Shown in pieces: positions 16,562 through 28,320 of a stretch of DNA of 64,000 bases. The notes beneath the pieces were generated by a model. It did no database searches, had not been told where the DNA came from, and saw only the letters and a list, made by a program, of their open reading frames with translations. Made by a program: the position numbers and the translations under genes. Numbering within the stretch: the first letter of the stretch is position 1; every line of letters starts with the position of its first letter. The DNA is from Mercurialis annua (taxonomy: Eukaryota > Streptophyta > Magnoliopsida > Malpighiales > Euphorbiaceae): positions 10,418,501 to 10,482,500 of the forward strand of contig NC_065574.1 of NCBI RefSeq assembly GCF_937616625.2, given 5' to 3'.

Positions 16562-16722
16562 TTTTATACTTGTCTAAATGTAAATTGTTGCTTGTACAGT
16601 AAGTATAAAATGCATAGAATCACATTCAGGTAGTAGGATCTAATGTCTCATAGAAATGGTGGAGTGCACTAGGAAGAAGTTTAACATATATTTAGAAGAA
16701 CCAAACATTTATGTATGCTAAT

Positions 16723-17255
16723 TGTTATGTTATCTTAAATTTATGCCAAGCCCATATTATGTGAAACATTGCGTCGTATCCAAGTCCATGAATTATTTGC
16801 TTGTAGAGTAAGAACTTATCTTGGCCACACAACTTGACTTGGAGACCAAGAACTAATCCTAGCCATTTTTTCATACTTGGTGATCAAGTATATTTTGCTA
16901 TATATAAGGTAGCAATTAGTGAAGACAAATGGGGAGGAGCTAAGAAACAAATAGCATAGCAATTGAAAAACACTTGAATAAGGTCTTTTTTTAGGTATTA
17001 GTAAAAAATATTTTTTTAGTCCTTAGAGTTATTTTACTAGTACAATTTGAGAGTTGCACAATTCTAGTGTATTTGAGTTTGGGTTAGTAATGATATTCTC
17101 CATTTGTACTCTTTATCTCATAATGGATTTTACTTCTGTTTCGCCCGTAGATTAGGCTTACGCCGAACTACATAAATCCTTTGTGTCTATTTTATTTATT
17201 TATTTTGTCGTTTATATTTCCGAATAAATATTCTTCCGCATCAATAATCCTAACA
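16723..17255 (+). mobile_element. Solo LTR, probably Ty1/copia
   Basis: 533 bp bounded by TGTTA and TAACA and flanked by a perfect 5-bp direct repeat CTAAT (16718-16722 and 17256-17260). It contains a TATA-like TATATATAAGG at about 16899. The 3' part (GTAGATTAGGCTTACGCCG, then T-rich, then ATTCTTCCGCATCAATAATC) reads like the end of a copia LTR. No internal domain remains, so it is an LTR-LTR recombination product. Confidence 0.75.
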
Positions 17256-17260
17256 CTAAT

Positions 17261-18423
17261 GAATAATGATTTGTTAATAAAATAATATGGTTATAAATTA
17301 TTATATCAAAGTAGTAATAATAGTTTATTTTAAGCAAAATAATTTTTATATCCACAATTTTAATAATTTTTCCAAATATATCCCGAAAAATGATGTAAAC
17401 ATTCTAATTCATTAATTTAACGAATTGGAGCAATTACATCCAACTCTCGATTTAAACTTATTTATGAGGATATAAATTCTTGATTTTAAACCCAAATGAT
17501 TTTTTATAAAATAAATAAGAAATTAATTGTGTAAAATAAGCATTCATGGAATTAAAAATTTATAAGAATAAATTCCAAAGATAGGTTGTGGTAGGGTGAG
17601 CCTTTGGTCAGTTCGGTCAAAACTGAACCGAAAATCTCAAAACTGAATTGATCGATCGATAGAATGTTTAAAACCGAACCAATCAAATAAGAATCATATT
17701 TGAAACGAAATCAAATGAAACAAAAAACACAAAAAAAATTCAAAGTAGAACGACTGAATAGACCAGTTCAGTTAAGACGTATATAAAAAATAAAAATGAA
17801 TTTTTCAATTTAATCGAACGGTTTGATTAATTTGAATTATCTAAATTTCAAACCGAATAGATAACTGAACCGTCATTATTTTTACCAAAACTAAAAACCT
17901 AAACTTATAAGCAAACTAAACCATTTTCCGTGAAAACCCCCTCCCCCTCTCATACAATCCTAGCTCTGCCGCTGCAGCCGAAAGTTATTGGTTTTGTTGA
18001 TTAATTTGACGGGTCTGTATTTTTGACTTAATTTTATTAAATAATTAAAACTAAAATTTGTAAAATATTTTTTAAATAATCAAATGACCGTAAAATAAAC
18101 TCCGAATAAAGGAAGAGAAGAATCAAAGGGCACAACTAACTTTAGATACATTTTGCGGACCCGTGTGTTTTAGACTTTTAGGAGAGGTAAAAGCCTCGTC
18201 ATCATCTATTCATCTCACTTTCAAACTTCTTATATTAGTGTAGAATAGTTTTAATTTTATAAATGTTCTCCCATTTGTATTAGGAATTCCAAAACCTATT
18301 AGGAATCCTTTTTTTTTTTTTACCCTTGGCCTATTTAAGAACTACGCAACCAAAATTCTGATACGTTCATCACTTACTGCACTAATTCACTTCTTTTCTT
18401 CTTTCTCCATTTGATCCATCACC
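17261..18423. other. Intergenic DNA with degenerate repeat and RING promoter
   Basis: 17261-17580 is AT-rich and empty. 17590-17945 holds ACCGAACC/GGTTCGGTT-like motifs typical of a decayed hAT-type element, without legible ends. The last 120 bp before 18424 form the promoter and leader of the second RING-H2 gene, with a weak TATA-like CTATTTAAG at 18331. Confidence 0.45.
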
Positions 18424-19197
18424 ATGCGTAGACACTATGATGTTAATATTGCAGTCGACCCTCTCCCACCCGACACACAACTTGATGATTATTCATGTTT
18501 TAACATGCAAAATCCACAAATTTACTTCACCCTGACGTACCAACTCTGCCATGAAACCACCCTCCACGGCACAGATATCATTCTTGATTCCACTACTTAT
18601 GAACCAACTTTTGCCGATCCTTTTTTCTTGGATGTTGATCAGTCCATGAATTACCAGGCTATGTACTACTTTCTTTCTCCCAGGTTTGCTCGTTTAGGAT
18701 TATGTCGCCCGGATTCACCTTACTGTAAGTACTTTGTTGGAGGGGTTATACAACTACTTGCTACTAAGATTCCAAGAAAATTCAAGAACCGCAGTGCCGT
18801 CTTTGCCTTCAACATCAACATATTGAACTGTTGCAATCGTAGATATGGTGAAGAAGAAGCGATGGAGTCGGTTATGAGGCAGTCGCGTTTGGAATATGAA
18901 TCGAGAGATTGCGTAATGGTGCCTACTGCTCCCAAGTCTAGGAGATTGAAGTGTGTCAAACTTGGGGGTCATGATGACGATCCTCTTGATGCTGATGCAG
19001 AAGATGGTAGACAACGAAAGAGAAGATGCGTCGGGAAAAAGGAAATATGCACGGTCTGCTTGGAGGAACTAGAGGATTTCGCTGCGGGAATGCCTTGTGG
19101 TCACCTGTTCCATGGGATTTGCATCAACAAGTGGTTGGAGAATAGCCACTACTGTCCTGTTTGCCGCTATGAGATGCCTACTGATCATGATAACTGA
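18424..19197 (+). CDS. RING-H2 finger protein, probable E3 ubiquitin ligase (copy 2)
   Basis: Intronless, 257 aa. The RING-H2 finger is at residues 209-247: C-x2-C-x12-C-x1-H-x2-H-x2-C-x10-C-x2-C, all ligands present, tail CRYEMPTDHDN. A basic cluster (RQRKRRCVGKK) precedes the finger and could be a nuclear signal. The N-terminal 200 residues are unrecognised and only loosely resemble copy 1; the shared RYEMP tail and position show common descent. It probably acts as an E3 ligase on unknown substrates. A decayed PPR fragment lies 0.6-0.9 kb downstream, as for copy 1. Confidence 0.85.
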   Translation: MRRHYDVNIAVDPLPPDTQLDDYSCFNMQNPQIYFTLTYQLCHETTLHGTDIILDSTTYEPTFADPFFLDVDQSMNYQAMYYFLSPRFARLGLCRPDSPYCKYFVGGVIQLLATKIPRKFKNRSAVFAFNINILNCCNRRYGEEEAMESVMRQSRLEYESRDCVMVPTAPKSRRLKCVKLGGHDDDPLDADAEDGRQRKRRCVGKKEICTVCLEELEDFAAGMPCGHLFHGICINKWLENSHYCPVCRYEMPTDHDN

Positions 19198-19794
19198 TTT
19201 ATTGTTCTTAATCGTTAGGTCCCGTAATTAGTTAATTGTATAGGAAATTGATTAGACCTGAAAAATGTTGTTTGATCCTTACTGTTGTATTATTCATGAT
19301 TCAGAATTATTGTTTTTGAATTTGCAAAAAGGAATATTGATTGAATGTTTTCAGGTGCATGAGTTTAGTATTTTGTTTATGGTTGCACTTAAGTTTAGTT
19401 AATGTGACCATGCATGTTGATTTGGCAAGAATTAATTAGTTTAGATAAAATCAAATCTAATGAGGGCATTGTCAAAACAGAGGTACATAATTTCTGGAGA
19501 ATCTAATGTTGCAGGCAATCCTCTGCACTACTGCAATTTATTCAACATATTATTCCTAATTCAGGATCCATACATACTCTGCATTCAGAAGAATCTAATG
19601 TTTTGCAGACAGCAGTAGTTCAAAATGGCATGACAAACCCTTAATTTGTTGCCTAATAAAAAAATAAGTAATAATTAAACGATTTTTTTTATCGTAAATG
19701 CTCATTGGTTGTTGTAAACATGACATGATACAACCGTTTCATAAGATAAACGCTCAACTGGTAATCCTCATCTTCTATGCTTTCACCAGTTTCA

Positions 19795-20120
19795 GCAAAT
19801 GCAAACTCATTTTAAGTTAATTCTCTCGGTGACTATGCACTTAATTTTGTTTGTGTTATCAGACAACTCATTGCTTCAAAGCTTCTAACCACCACCTTTG
19901 CATTATTTTCTTCTGTGGAGCATTAATACAAACAGGTTGTGTTCATATTGTATGAAACTCCAATTTCAACAATTTGAATCTCATTTTAGTTCACTTATTG
20001 GTGCCCGTGTATATGCTGTGATGGTCAAACATTTTGGTCAGAGTGGCCGTATTAGTGAGGCTATAGAACTTTTTAATTAGAACAATGGAAGAAACGGGTT
20101 GCACTCCAGAGTTAAACTCA
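19795..20120 (+). pseudogene. Second PPR pseudogene remnant
   Basis: A shorter sister of the PPR relic at 15841-16561. Residues VYAVMVKHFGQSGRISEAIE are encoded at about 20005-20075, then a stop; a shifted remnant follows (ATGGAAGAAACGGGTTGCAC). Upstream, 19857-19975 (TTGCTTCAAAGCTTCTAACC, CAAACAGGTTGTGTTCATAT) matches 14745-14850 downstream of RING copy 1. This fixes the tandem duplication of a RING-plus-PPR-fragment unit. Confidence 0.75.
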
Positions 20121-20124
20121 CTTG

Positions 20125-20258
20125 ATATTATAAAATTTATCATAATTTAGAATAATGGTAAGTATTATTAAAATAAATTAAATTTTATAATATTTAAAAT
20201 TCCGCTAAACTTTAATAATACTTACCATTATTCTAAATTATGATAAATTTTATAATAT
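20125..20258. repeat. Perfect 48-bp inverted repeat with 38-nt loop
   Basis: 20125-20172 is the exact complement of 20211-20258 (48 of 48). The right arm plus loop edge is then partly repeated directly: TTTTATAATATTTAAAATTC at about 20183 and again at about 20248, both followed by CGCTAAACTTTAATAATAC. It begins right at the end of the PPR remnant. A perfect stem implies a recent event. Confidence 0.85.
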
Positions 20259-20919
20259 TTAAAATTCCGCTAAACTTTAATAATACTTACCATTTTACGA
20301 ACACTAAATAATAAATCAACAATTTTAACAATTACGGTTTTCTAACATTTTTAAACACTAAAATAAAATACTAAAATTTTAAGTTACGGTATTCTAACAT
20401 TTTTAAACACTAAATTCTTTAAATTATAATAGTTTTTTTTATAACATTTTTACAACACACTAAATTTTTTAATAATATGAGAGTTTATAAATAAATTATT
20501 ATCTAATTTGAAGTGTATTCAAAAGTATAATTCACATCTTTATGAATTCGTATATTCAATAATTGAATGATTTTTGCTAGGCTATATATAGTTTGGCATG
20601 ATTTGATATTTTTTTAGTATATATTAGGGGTTTGGCTGGTAGTTTATATATATTAGGGTGATTAATCCCTTGATCACCAGATTAAGGGGATTTGCATGGA
20701 ATCTGCAACTCAATGATGTGCAAAGGAACCATTTGCGAATCATGTTTTTTTAGGGAAATTGTTTAGGAAAAATCCGGTTTCTGACATTTTTGTGCCTCCT
20801 TACAAATAAAATTCTGAATTTATGCCTCTTTTAAAAAAAAAAATCGAATTTGTGCCTGGGCTCACGCAATCCGCTATATGAGATAGCGGGCTAGTCTTAA
20901 TCTGGGTGATTAATACTAA

Positions 20920-23576
20920 GGGCTTTTTACACAATCAACCAACATTGGCTAAATCTTTACTTTTATACGGGTCATATTTTCAGCTATCTAAACTACCATG
21001 TGCGGACACAATTCTTACTTTTATACGGATTGTATATATTCAACCCTAATAATAGAGACATCATAATTTCACTTTTTTTCTCTCTCCTCATTATTCAATT
21101 CTCTCTTCCTCTCAACTCAATTTTCTCTCTCTTCACTCATATTTTTTTCTTTCACTCTCAGGTCACCTCTTTTTTACTGTTGTCCGCCGTCTTCCGCTGC
21201 GTCGTGTCCTCTGTTCCTCCGCTCCTCCGTCATCGTTCTCATCATCGTCTTCTTCGTCATCTTCGCCAACAATATCATCTCATCTACTCGTCGTCGTCAT
21301 CTATTTGATTTCAGATCTACAATTTATTCATAATTCTTCTTCTTCTTTTTTATTTTCAGATCTATAATTTTTTACTGTTTTTTCACGATTAAACATGTAT
21401 ACAGATTATATTTAAAGAATATAATGCTGATTTCATGTTATGTAAAATAAATTTATGATTATATGGAATAATTTTTTGTTATTTCTTCATTTTATTTTTG
21501 TGTTTGGTTGTATTTCTATGTTTATTTATTCTGCAGCTCGTTTTTTTTATGATGGTTGATTACTGAATTATTATAATGTTACAGTGTTGTTGATTTGTTG
21601 TTGATTTTGTGTTGATAATTAGTTGGTATTCCTTGATTTTAACATTGGGGAAAAAAATTTAATTTTTTTTGGCAAATTAGATAACTTTATCCGCAAAATA
21701 AACTAAATAAAATAAAATTTAATAGAGACTAGATAATTATATGTTAGCATTATCATGTTGACATGTTGTTGATTTCTTGTTGATATTTTATCGATTGTCA
21801 CAATTTTTTAAAAAGTTATGTTTTATTTTATTCCTTATGTTGATTCGTTGTTGATTTATTGTTGACATTATTTTGATATGTATTTCAACTTTTTTTTATT
21901 TTCAATTTTATGTTGACATGTTGTTGATATACTGTTGATAACATGTTGATTTTTCAATCATTGAAAGAAAAATAAAGTTAGTCTTAAATTGATGTATTAA
22001 TGAACTATTGATATGTTTTTGATAATATGTTGATTCTTTTTGACTTAAATCAATCAATGTTCTCATTTTACAAACATCTTGACTAAATTAGCATTAATTG
22101 TTGATTCTTTGTTGATTTATTGTTGACATTATGTTGATAAGTATTTTAACTTTTTTTGATTTTCAATTTTATGTTGACATGTTGTTGATATACTGTTGAT
22201 AACATGTTGATTTTTCAATCATTAAAAGAAAAGCAAAGTTAGTCTTAAATTGATGTATTGATGAGTTGTTGACATATTTTTGATAATATGTTGATTGTTT
22301 TTGGCTTAAATCAATCAATGTTCTCATTTTACAAACATTTTGACTATATTAGCATTAATTGTTGATATCATGTTGACATTATGTTGATAACTTGTTAATA
22401 TGATAGTAGTAATTCTACTAAACAACAATAAAGGTACAAAATGTTTAAAATAAATGAATCAGATAAAGATGTTAGCAGAGTAAGTAATCAAAACAATATG
22501 AAAAAACAACAACAATAATTCAAATGAAAAAATAAAATTATTCTTACATATAAAAATAAAAAAATATTAAATATACACCAGCACAACAGTTCACAAATTA
22601 AAGAAATCTATTTCAAAATATATTTTTTCCTCAATTCTCTTTGCAGCTGCACAGTTTCTTCAAAATCACTTGTATAATTGTTTTGCATTCCACCTCTCAT
22701 ACCTAACTAAATTTCGAGAAAGACGGTTATGATACAGTTTCATTTTATCCAACGAAAGTTTATTTCACAGACAATATTATCTTATTTGTCAAAGTTAAAA
22801 TAAAAAGAATCAGTAGATATCAACATAATATCAACATAAAGTCAACATGAAATCAACAACACTGCAACATTACAATAATTCAGCAATCAATCATCATCAA
22901 CAAATCGTTCTGCAGAATAAAAAAACGCAGAAATACAACAAAACACAAAAAAATACAGAAATCACAAAATTTTATTATATAAAATCACAAAATTATTCTA
23001 TATAACATGAAATAAGTATTAGATTCTTTAAAGATACTCTTTATACATGTTTAATGGTGAATCAACAGTAAAAGATAAACAAATTACAGATCTGAAAATA
23101 AAAAAAAGAACAAAAAATTTCAGATCTAAAATTAAAAAGATAAAAAAAAGATGGCGCGGCGAGACAAAGGCGGAACGACAGAGGCGAAACGGCGGAGGCG
23201 CAACAGCGGAGGCGGAACGGCGGAAGCGAAGGAGTAGAAATCGTGAATTTTTTTTCACAACTCAAAAGAATTTACTGTTATATAAGCAAGAACGGTTGAG
23301 ATAATGATGAAATAGAGATGAAAATGAGAGAAGCAAGAGGAGTCATGCAGTAATGGAGATAACGCACAGCAAAATCGTGGAGAAGAGAAGCGAAAATGGC
23401 GGAGAAAAATGAAGAAACCGCCAATTGAGAAGGAAAATAAGAAAACGGTAAAAAAGAAAGAAATCCAAAAAAAAAGGTTAGGTTTCATAAAATTGATGGT
23501 GTGAAAAGTAAAGATATGGATTGGGCCGTATAAAAGTAAAGTCTAGCCCAAATCCTGTATTTTATATAAAAAGCCC
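20920..23576. mobile_element. Non-autonomous long-TIR MULE with 9-bp target duplication
   Basis: Ends GGGCTTTTTA and TAAAAAGCCC are flanked by a perfect 9-bp direct repeat TAATACTAA (20911-20919, 23577-23585). Imperfect long inverted repeats of about 700 bp (left to about 21640, right from about 22850) share CAGATCTGAAAATAAAAAA-type blocks and a CGG-rich segment (21180-21265 and 23155-23235). The middle contains many copies of TGTTGATTT/TGTTGACAT motifs (21590-22400). The ORFs inside are low complexity and not credible as genes. It is inserted in complex A. Confidence 0.8.
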
Positions 23577-23598
23577 TAATACTAATCACACAGATTAG

Positions 23599-23629
23599 AC
23601 CAGCCCGCTATCTCATATAGCGGGCTGGT
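23599..23629. repeat. Palindrome ACCAGCCCGCTAT with 5-nt loop
   Basis: Perfect 13-bp arms around CTCAT: ACCAGCCCGCTAT at 23599-23611 and its complement at 23617-23629. Related copies lie at 20870-20890 and 25036-25065, with a half copy at 24987-24997. All are in the subterminal regions of complex A. Confidence 0.8.
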
Positions 23630-24082
23630 CCATCTGCCCCAATGATTGGACAATAATTGCCCAATCAGTTTAAAAAAAAAATTAAATATATATAATAAAT
23701 TGTAATTCATGTTAGCTATTTTTGAACTAATTTCAGATACTTCCGAGCATTATTTTAAAAAAAAATTCTAAACAAATATTATTATGTTTTACTATTCGGT
23801 AATATTATAATAATTTATTCGATAGACTTGTATCAAATGACATGATAATTTTAGTTTATTTTGAGTAAAACTTGCATTGAAATTTATATCAATGAAAAAA
23901 ATTGTTACTCAGGTACTACCATTTTATCTTTAAAAGAGCTTACTAACATTATCAGTTATTATTGCTATTTTTTAACGTATTGTTTTCTTTCATTATATAT
24001 TTCATTTGTTTAGCAGTATAATTTATTAAATGTTTTATATTTGAAAATCCATATTCTGTATCCTTTATTTTATTAAGACATA

Positions 24083-24443
24083 TTCCATCCGTCCTATTTT
24101 ATTTGTCTACTATATTATATTTAGATGTTCCAAAATAATTGTCGCAATTGTATTATATATATACACATTTTTCATTTTTACTTTTAATGTTAATGGATAT
24201 AATTTATAAAATAATGTGTATAATAAATACATATGTTTGACTATTTTATATTTTATTTATTCATAAACTTTCATTTGTATTGACATTTAATGTTATTGTT
24301 ATTGTATTGATTTTTTTTTAATATAATAATTCTAAATTAACTCAATAACCAAAAAAGGTATAAAAGGAAGAATTGTTAGTATTTAGTGTTTTTTTAATAT
24401 GTGTGAAAATAGAAAGTGGACAAATAAAATGGGACGAAGGAAG
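24083..24443. mobile_element. Stowaway-like MITE
   Basis: Inverted ends TTCCATCCGTCCTATTTTAT and its near complement (AAATGGGACGAAGGAA at the right), with TA at the borders. The CCNTCCGTCCYATTTT end is common in plant Stowaway-type elements. No coding capacity. Confidence 0.6.
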
Positions 24444-25168
24444 TATTTTTTTGATATTTTATTTTTAATTATTATTATGAGCCTACAACTCTATTTTTTT
24501 AGAATTGAACAATAAATGAAATTATATAAATTAATGATTTTAAAATGCACTTAATATTTAGTCTTATATTATATTTTGATAACAATATATATAAAATAAT
24601 TAGTGTATACTAAAATTTTAAATTAAGATGAAACAAATACATCAGTACAATTGCACTTTGAGAATAGAATATTTTCTTTAAAATAAAAATAAAATAAGAG
24701 CTCAAGTATATTGCATTATCGTCTAAAGAGCTCAAATGTACAATTGCACTTTGAGAATAGAATACTCTCAATCACAATATTTGTTTAGAATTTTTTAAAA
24801 AAATAACGATCGGAAATGTCTGAAACTAGTCCGAAAATAGCTAACATAAATTACAATTTATTATATAAATTAAGTTTTTTTTTTTTAAAAAAAACTGATT
24901 GGGCAATTATTGCCTAATCATAGTCTGCCCCAATGATTGGGGAGAAAGTGAATTACTCTCTCCCCAATCATTGGGGCAGAGGGACTAGCCCGCTATATAT
25001 AATCAGGGTGATTAGTATTAATCACCTAGATTAAGACCAGCGCGCTATCTCATATAGCGGGCTGCGTGGGCTCAGAAAAAAATCTGAATTTTTTTTAAAA
25101 GAGAAACAAAAATGTCAAAAATCCTAAATTGTATCTCCTACAGGAAGTGTAAAATGAATATTATCATT

Positions 25169-25612
25169 CTAGTTCCAATCGTCAATTCCACATCTTAATT
25201 GCTTAAGATTTGTAGGCAGTTCTTCCTCAGTGGAGCCAGAATGATAATAAAGCCTGGCCATCGCAGCAGGCCAATCACAAAGCTTATATGACAATCTAGA
25301 CTTAGACTTCATTAGTTTCATCACAGAGCATGAGGTTGCTGACTCGGCTACCTTGTGCCTTAGGCACCACTCACCTAACATCGCGGAACTAAGCTGTTGG
25401 CCGTTTATAATGAGAAAAGGTGAGCTATATTCGTGCAATAGCTCACCTTGCATGTTCACCGAAATAAAAAGAAGTTTGTCTTCATATTTTTGCCTGAGCA
25501 CACTGTGTCGGAATTCGCGCCTCATGGAATTCCGTATTCGTATCTCGTCGTCAGTAACAGAAGTATCTCTGAAAAGCAGTATCATTGAACTACTGGCCAA
25601 TAGCACTCCCAA
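25169..25612 (-). CDS. Unrecognised ORF or exon, about 147 codons
   Basis: A clean open frame of 147 codons (open from 25648) wedged between transposon complexes A and B. The composition is that of a normal soluble protein: charged and aromatic residues are evenly spread, with segments such as RIRNSMRREFRHSVLRQKYE, HEYSSPFLIINGQQ and LSYKLCDWPAAMARLYYHSG, ending RCGIDDWN. There is no ATG at the start of the frame (first codon TTG; the first in-frame ATG is codon 10), so it may be a captured exon or the 3' exon of a split gene. An acceptor-like TTATAATAG precedes it. I do not recognise the family. It could be a gene fragment stranded by transposition. Confidence 0.4.
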   Translation of the reverse strand: MGVLLASSSMILLFRDTSVTDDEIRIRNSMRREFRHSVLRQKYEDKLLFISVNMQGELLHEYSSPFLIINGQQLSSAMLGEWCLRHKVAESATSCSVMKLMKSKSRLSYKLCDWPAAMARLYYHSGSTEEELPTNLKQLRCGIDDWN

Positions 25613-26539
25613 CCCTATCCGTACGTATGTCTTATTACTATTATAAATCTAAAATATGGATTCGAAATATGACATAAGTACTTAGATACGTTAAATTAAA
25701 AGGAAACCAGTTTCGATTGATGTATATAGGGGGGTTAATATTGTAAGTACGTTAAAATTAGGCTTTTGTGTTGCATTAAAATAATGCGACTTTTGAACTC
25801 TCAAAAATTCTATCTAACAATGTACTTGGTATTAAATTAGCATAAAAGATACAATTGTTAATTTAACAAAAGGGTTTAATCAACACTATAAAGAGAATAA
25901 TTCACTGACAAATGGAAAAGAGTTAATGTACATGATGTATCACTAATATAAGTTTCTAAATAAAAAATATTTTTTGTGTCTATTTTTCATTTTTTTTCCA
26001 AACGACTGAACTTCTCGTCTGTATATTCCTTATCTTCATGTTTCATATTTTTCTTTAGTGGCAAATGGGGCAGCAACAACAGTAGTTCAAAGCATTAGTC
26101 TCAGGGTTTCCGCAGGAGGAATGGGGCGGCCGAACTAATATGAGGGGGCGAGATACGCATTCGAAATGATATGCATGACAAGATACGCATCTGAAATAAT
26201 ATGAGGAGGCGATTTAGAGAGGGTTGTTATAAGTCAAAACCCAAAAAAGAAAGTGTTATCCCGTTCGATAACCCGGCGCGGTGAGCTATTGCACCAACAC
26301 GGCTCATAATTTCTAGTTGGGGACAAGGACAAATTTAGTTGCTAGATGCTAAGTGAGTGGAGTCTGAGGCACAAGGTACCTGAAACATTATGGTTAGAGG
26401 CTGTTTGAGGCCTAAATAAGTTTAAGCCTAGATTTTCCGTTGTTGGTTAATGCAGTGAACTAGACTTGAATTTTTCAACAGATTTTATTGTATTATTGAT
26501 TGTCTATTCCATGCACTCTTCTGTATCCATCAATTATTT

Positions 26540-26542
<3 letters not shown>

Positions 26543-26593
<51 letters not shown>
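26543..26593. repeat. (AT)n microsatellite
   Basis: About 25 uninterrupted AT units, inside transposon complex B. Likely length-variable. Confidence 0.95.
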
Positions 26594-26597
<4 letters not shown>

Positions 26598-26827
26598 TGT
26601 ATGTACATTATTACAATACAAATTTTAGAATAAATGTATCATTAATGCATAATTAATAAAATTCTTATAGGGTTTGTTGTTAGGTACATTAAATATATGA
26701 AAAATAATATTGTAGTAGTAAAATTAAATTTATAAAACATCTCATAATATGATATGTAACTCAAATGTTAGCTTTATCTATATCTAGTTCATACAGATTC
26801 GGATTTTCTTACACCGACAATTATGGG

Positions 26828-27792
26828 CAATGTTGTTAAAACCAGACCGGACCGGCCGGTCGGACCGGGTTAACCGAGAACCGGTCGGATGTCTGGTCTG
26901 ATTATGGATAAAAACCCTGCAGTTAAAAAATCGGTCAGAAACCGGATTAAACCAGAAAAATCCAGTTTCTGACCAAAACCGGATGAACCGGATTTTTTGA
27001 AAAGTGAGTGGAAAAGCTGCTTTTTTGTTTAATTTGTGGTCCCCTACACATGTGTCAATTTTTTAACCACACAATACATTTATTTTTCTCTCTCTTACAC
27101 CACTTTCTTTTTCTCTCTCTTACATAATATTTTTTTCTCTCTCTTATCCACAACATATTTTTTCTCTCTCATACACAACACTTTTTTTTTATACACATTA
27201 TTTATTCTATATTTTCTTAAAATATTTATTATTTTTAATAAATTTCACACTATAAAATTTAATATATATTTTTTTATTGAAATAAATTATCAAATTTTGA
27301 TTTATTAAATTTGACTATTAAAATTGATAATTACTCTATTTTTAAAAAATTAACTATTTTATACAATAAAATTATTTTATACAATAAAATTATTTTATAC
27401 ACACTTAAATATTGATAAATAATAATTACACTTCACAAATTGAATAATTAGTTTTAATTAAATATACCATTGTATTTTTTATTTATAACTTTTAATTATA
27501 TAATTTTAATTTATTTAACAATGAAAAAAATTTATTCTTTTTTCTCATAAAAAGTATTTATTCTATATATTTTTAAACATTGATCACTTATAATTATATT
27601 TTGCATAATAAAATTTTGAAAATAATTTTACATAAATATTTATCATTTTTTTATTTATAAAATTAAATATTTTTAATTTAAATTATTTATATTTATTAAA
27701 ATTAAAAAATCCGATCCAATCCGGTTGAACCGGTCGAACCGTGAACCCCCAATAAAGCCGGTTCGCTTTTCGGTCCGGTTTTAAAAATATTG
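26828..27792. mobile_element. Non-autonomous hAT element with perfect 8-bp target duplication
   Basis: Ends CAATGTTGTTAAAACCAGAC and, inverted, CAATATTTTTAAAACCGGAC. Subterminal CCGGTTGAACCGGT-like clusters flank an AT-rich core. The direct repeat ATTATGGG lies at 26820-26827 and 27793-27800. The 8-bp duplication and ends fit the hAT superfamily. No transposase. It is nested inside complex B. Confidence 0.85.
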
Positions 27793-28320
27793 ATTATGGG
27801 AGAAGGGAAGTTGGGGCGAGGTGCGGCGGCTGCCCCATTCCTGTTAAGGAAACCTGAGACTAATGCTTTGAACTACTGTCGTTGCCCCATTTGCCATTAA
27901 AGAAGATGATGAAATATGAAGAAAAATCATATATAGATGAGAAGTTTGGTCATTTGGAAAGAAGATTGTGAAAAATAGACACAAATTAATAATATTTATT
28001 AATTATTTAGAAACTTGTATTAGTTATATACATGTACATTAAGCCTTTATTATTTATTAGTTAATTACTCTCTTTATCGTGTTAGTTAAAACCTGTTGTT
28101 AAATTAATAGCTGTATTTTTTATGTTAATTTAATACCAGACACGCTGTTAGATATAGTTTTTGAAGAATTCAATAGTCGCATTACTTTAGTTTTGCAACC
28201 CAAAAGCCTAATTTTACCATACTGACAATATAAACCGCCTTATATACATCAATTGAAACTGGTTTCCTTTTAATTTAACGTATCTAAGTAACCATGTTAT
28301 CTTTTCATCCATATTCTCAT

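Larger units (their letters stand above)
20753..25138. mobile_element. Nested long-inverted-repeat transposon complex A
   Basis: The outer ends match in inverted orientation over about 170 bp (left 20753-20919 with TTAGGAAAAATCCGG and CTATATGAGATAGCGGGCT; right 24990-25138). A further inverted pair lies inside (23590-23790 against 24780-24975, including CCCCAATGATTGG). A complete MULE (20920-23576) is inserted within the left part and a Stowaway-like MITE in the right. No transposase reading frame was found. The outer target duplication is not legible, so the ends are approximate. Confidence 0.6.
25653..28320. mobile_element. Long-inverted-repeat transposon complex B
   Basis: Inverted repeats of about 470 bp: 25653-26130 and 27805-28320 share TACTTAGATACGTTAAATTA, GGAAACCAGTTTC, CATTAGTCTCAGG and GGCAAATGGGGCA segments in opposite orientation. 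Between them lie an AT microsatellite, a tRNA-like stretch (about 26255-26310) and a younger hAT insertion. No transposase was seen. TIR length suggests a MULE, but no target duplication was found. Confidence 0.65.

Noticed and set aside
21000..21308. 102-codon frame inside the MULE
   Set aside because: Leu/Ser/His low-complexity translation of CT-rich TIR sequence; no homology signal.
23028..23304. Overlapping frames on both strands near 23.1 kb
   Set aside because: Opposite-strand readings of the CGG-rich TIR block; Arg-rich or Phe-rich artefacts.
27036..27308. 90-codon frame, Phe/Tyr/Leu-rich
   Set aside because: Translation of CTCTCTTACACA repeats in the hAT element.
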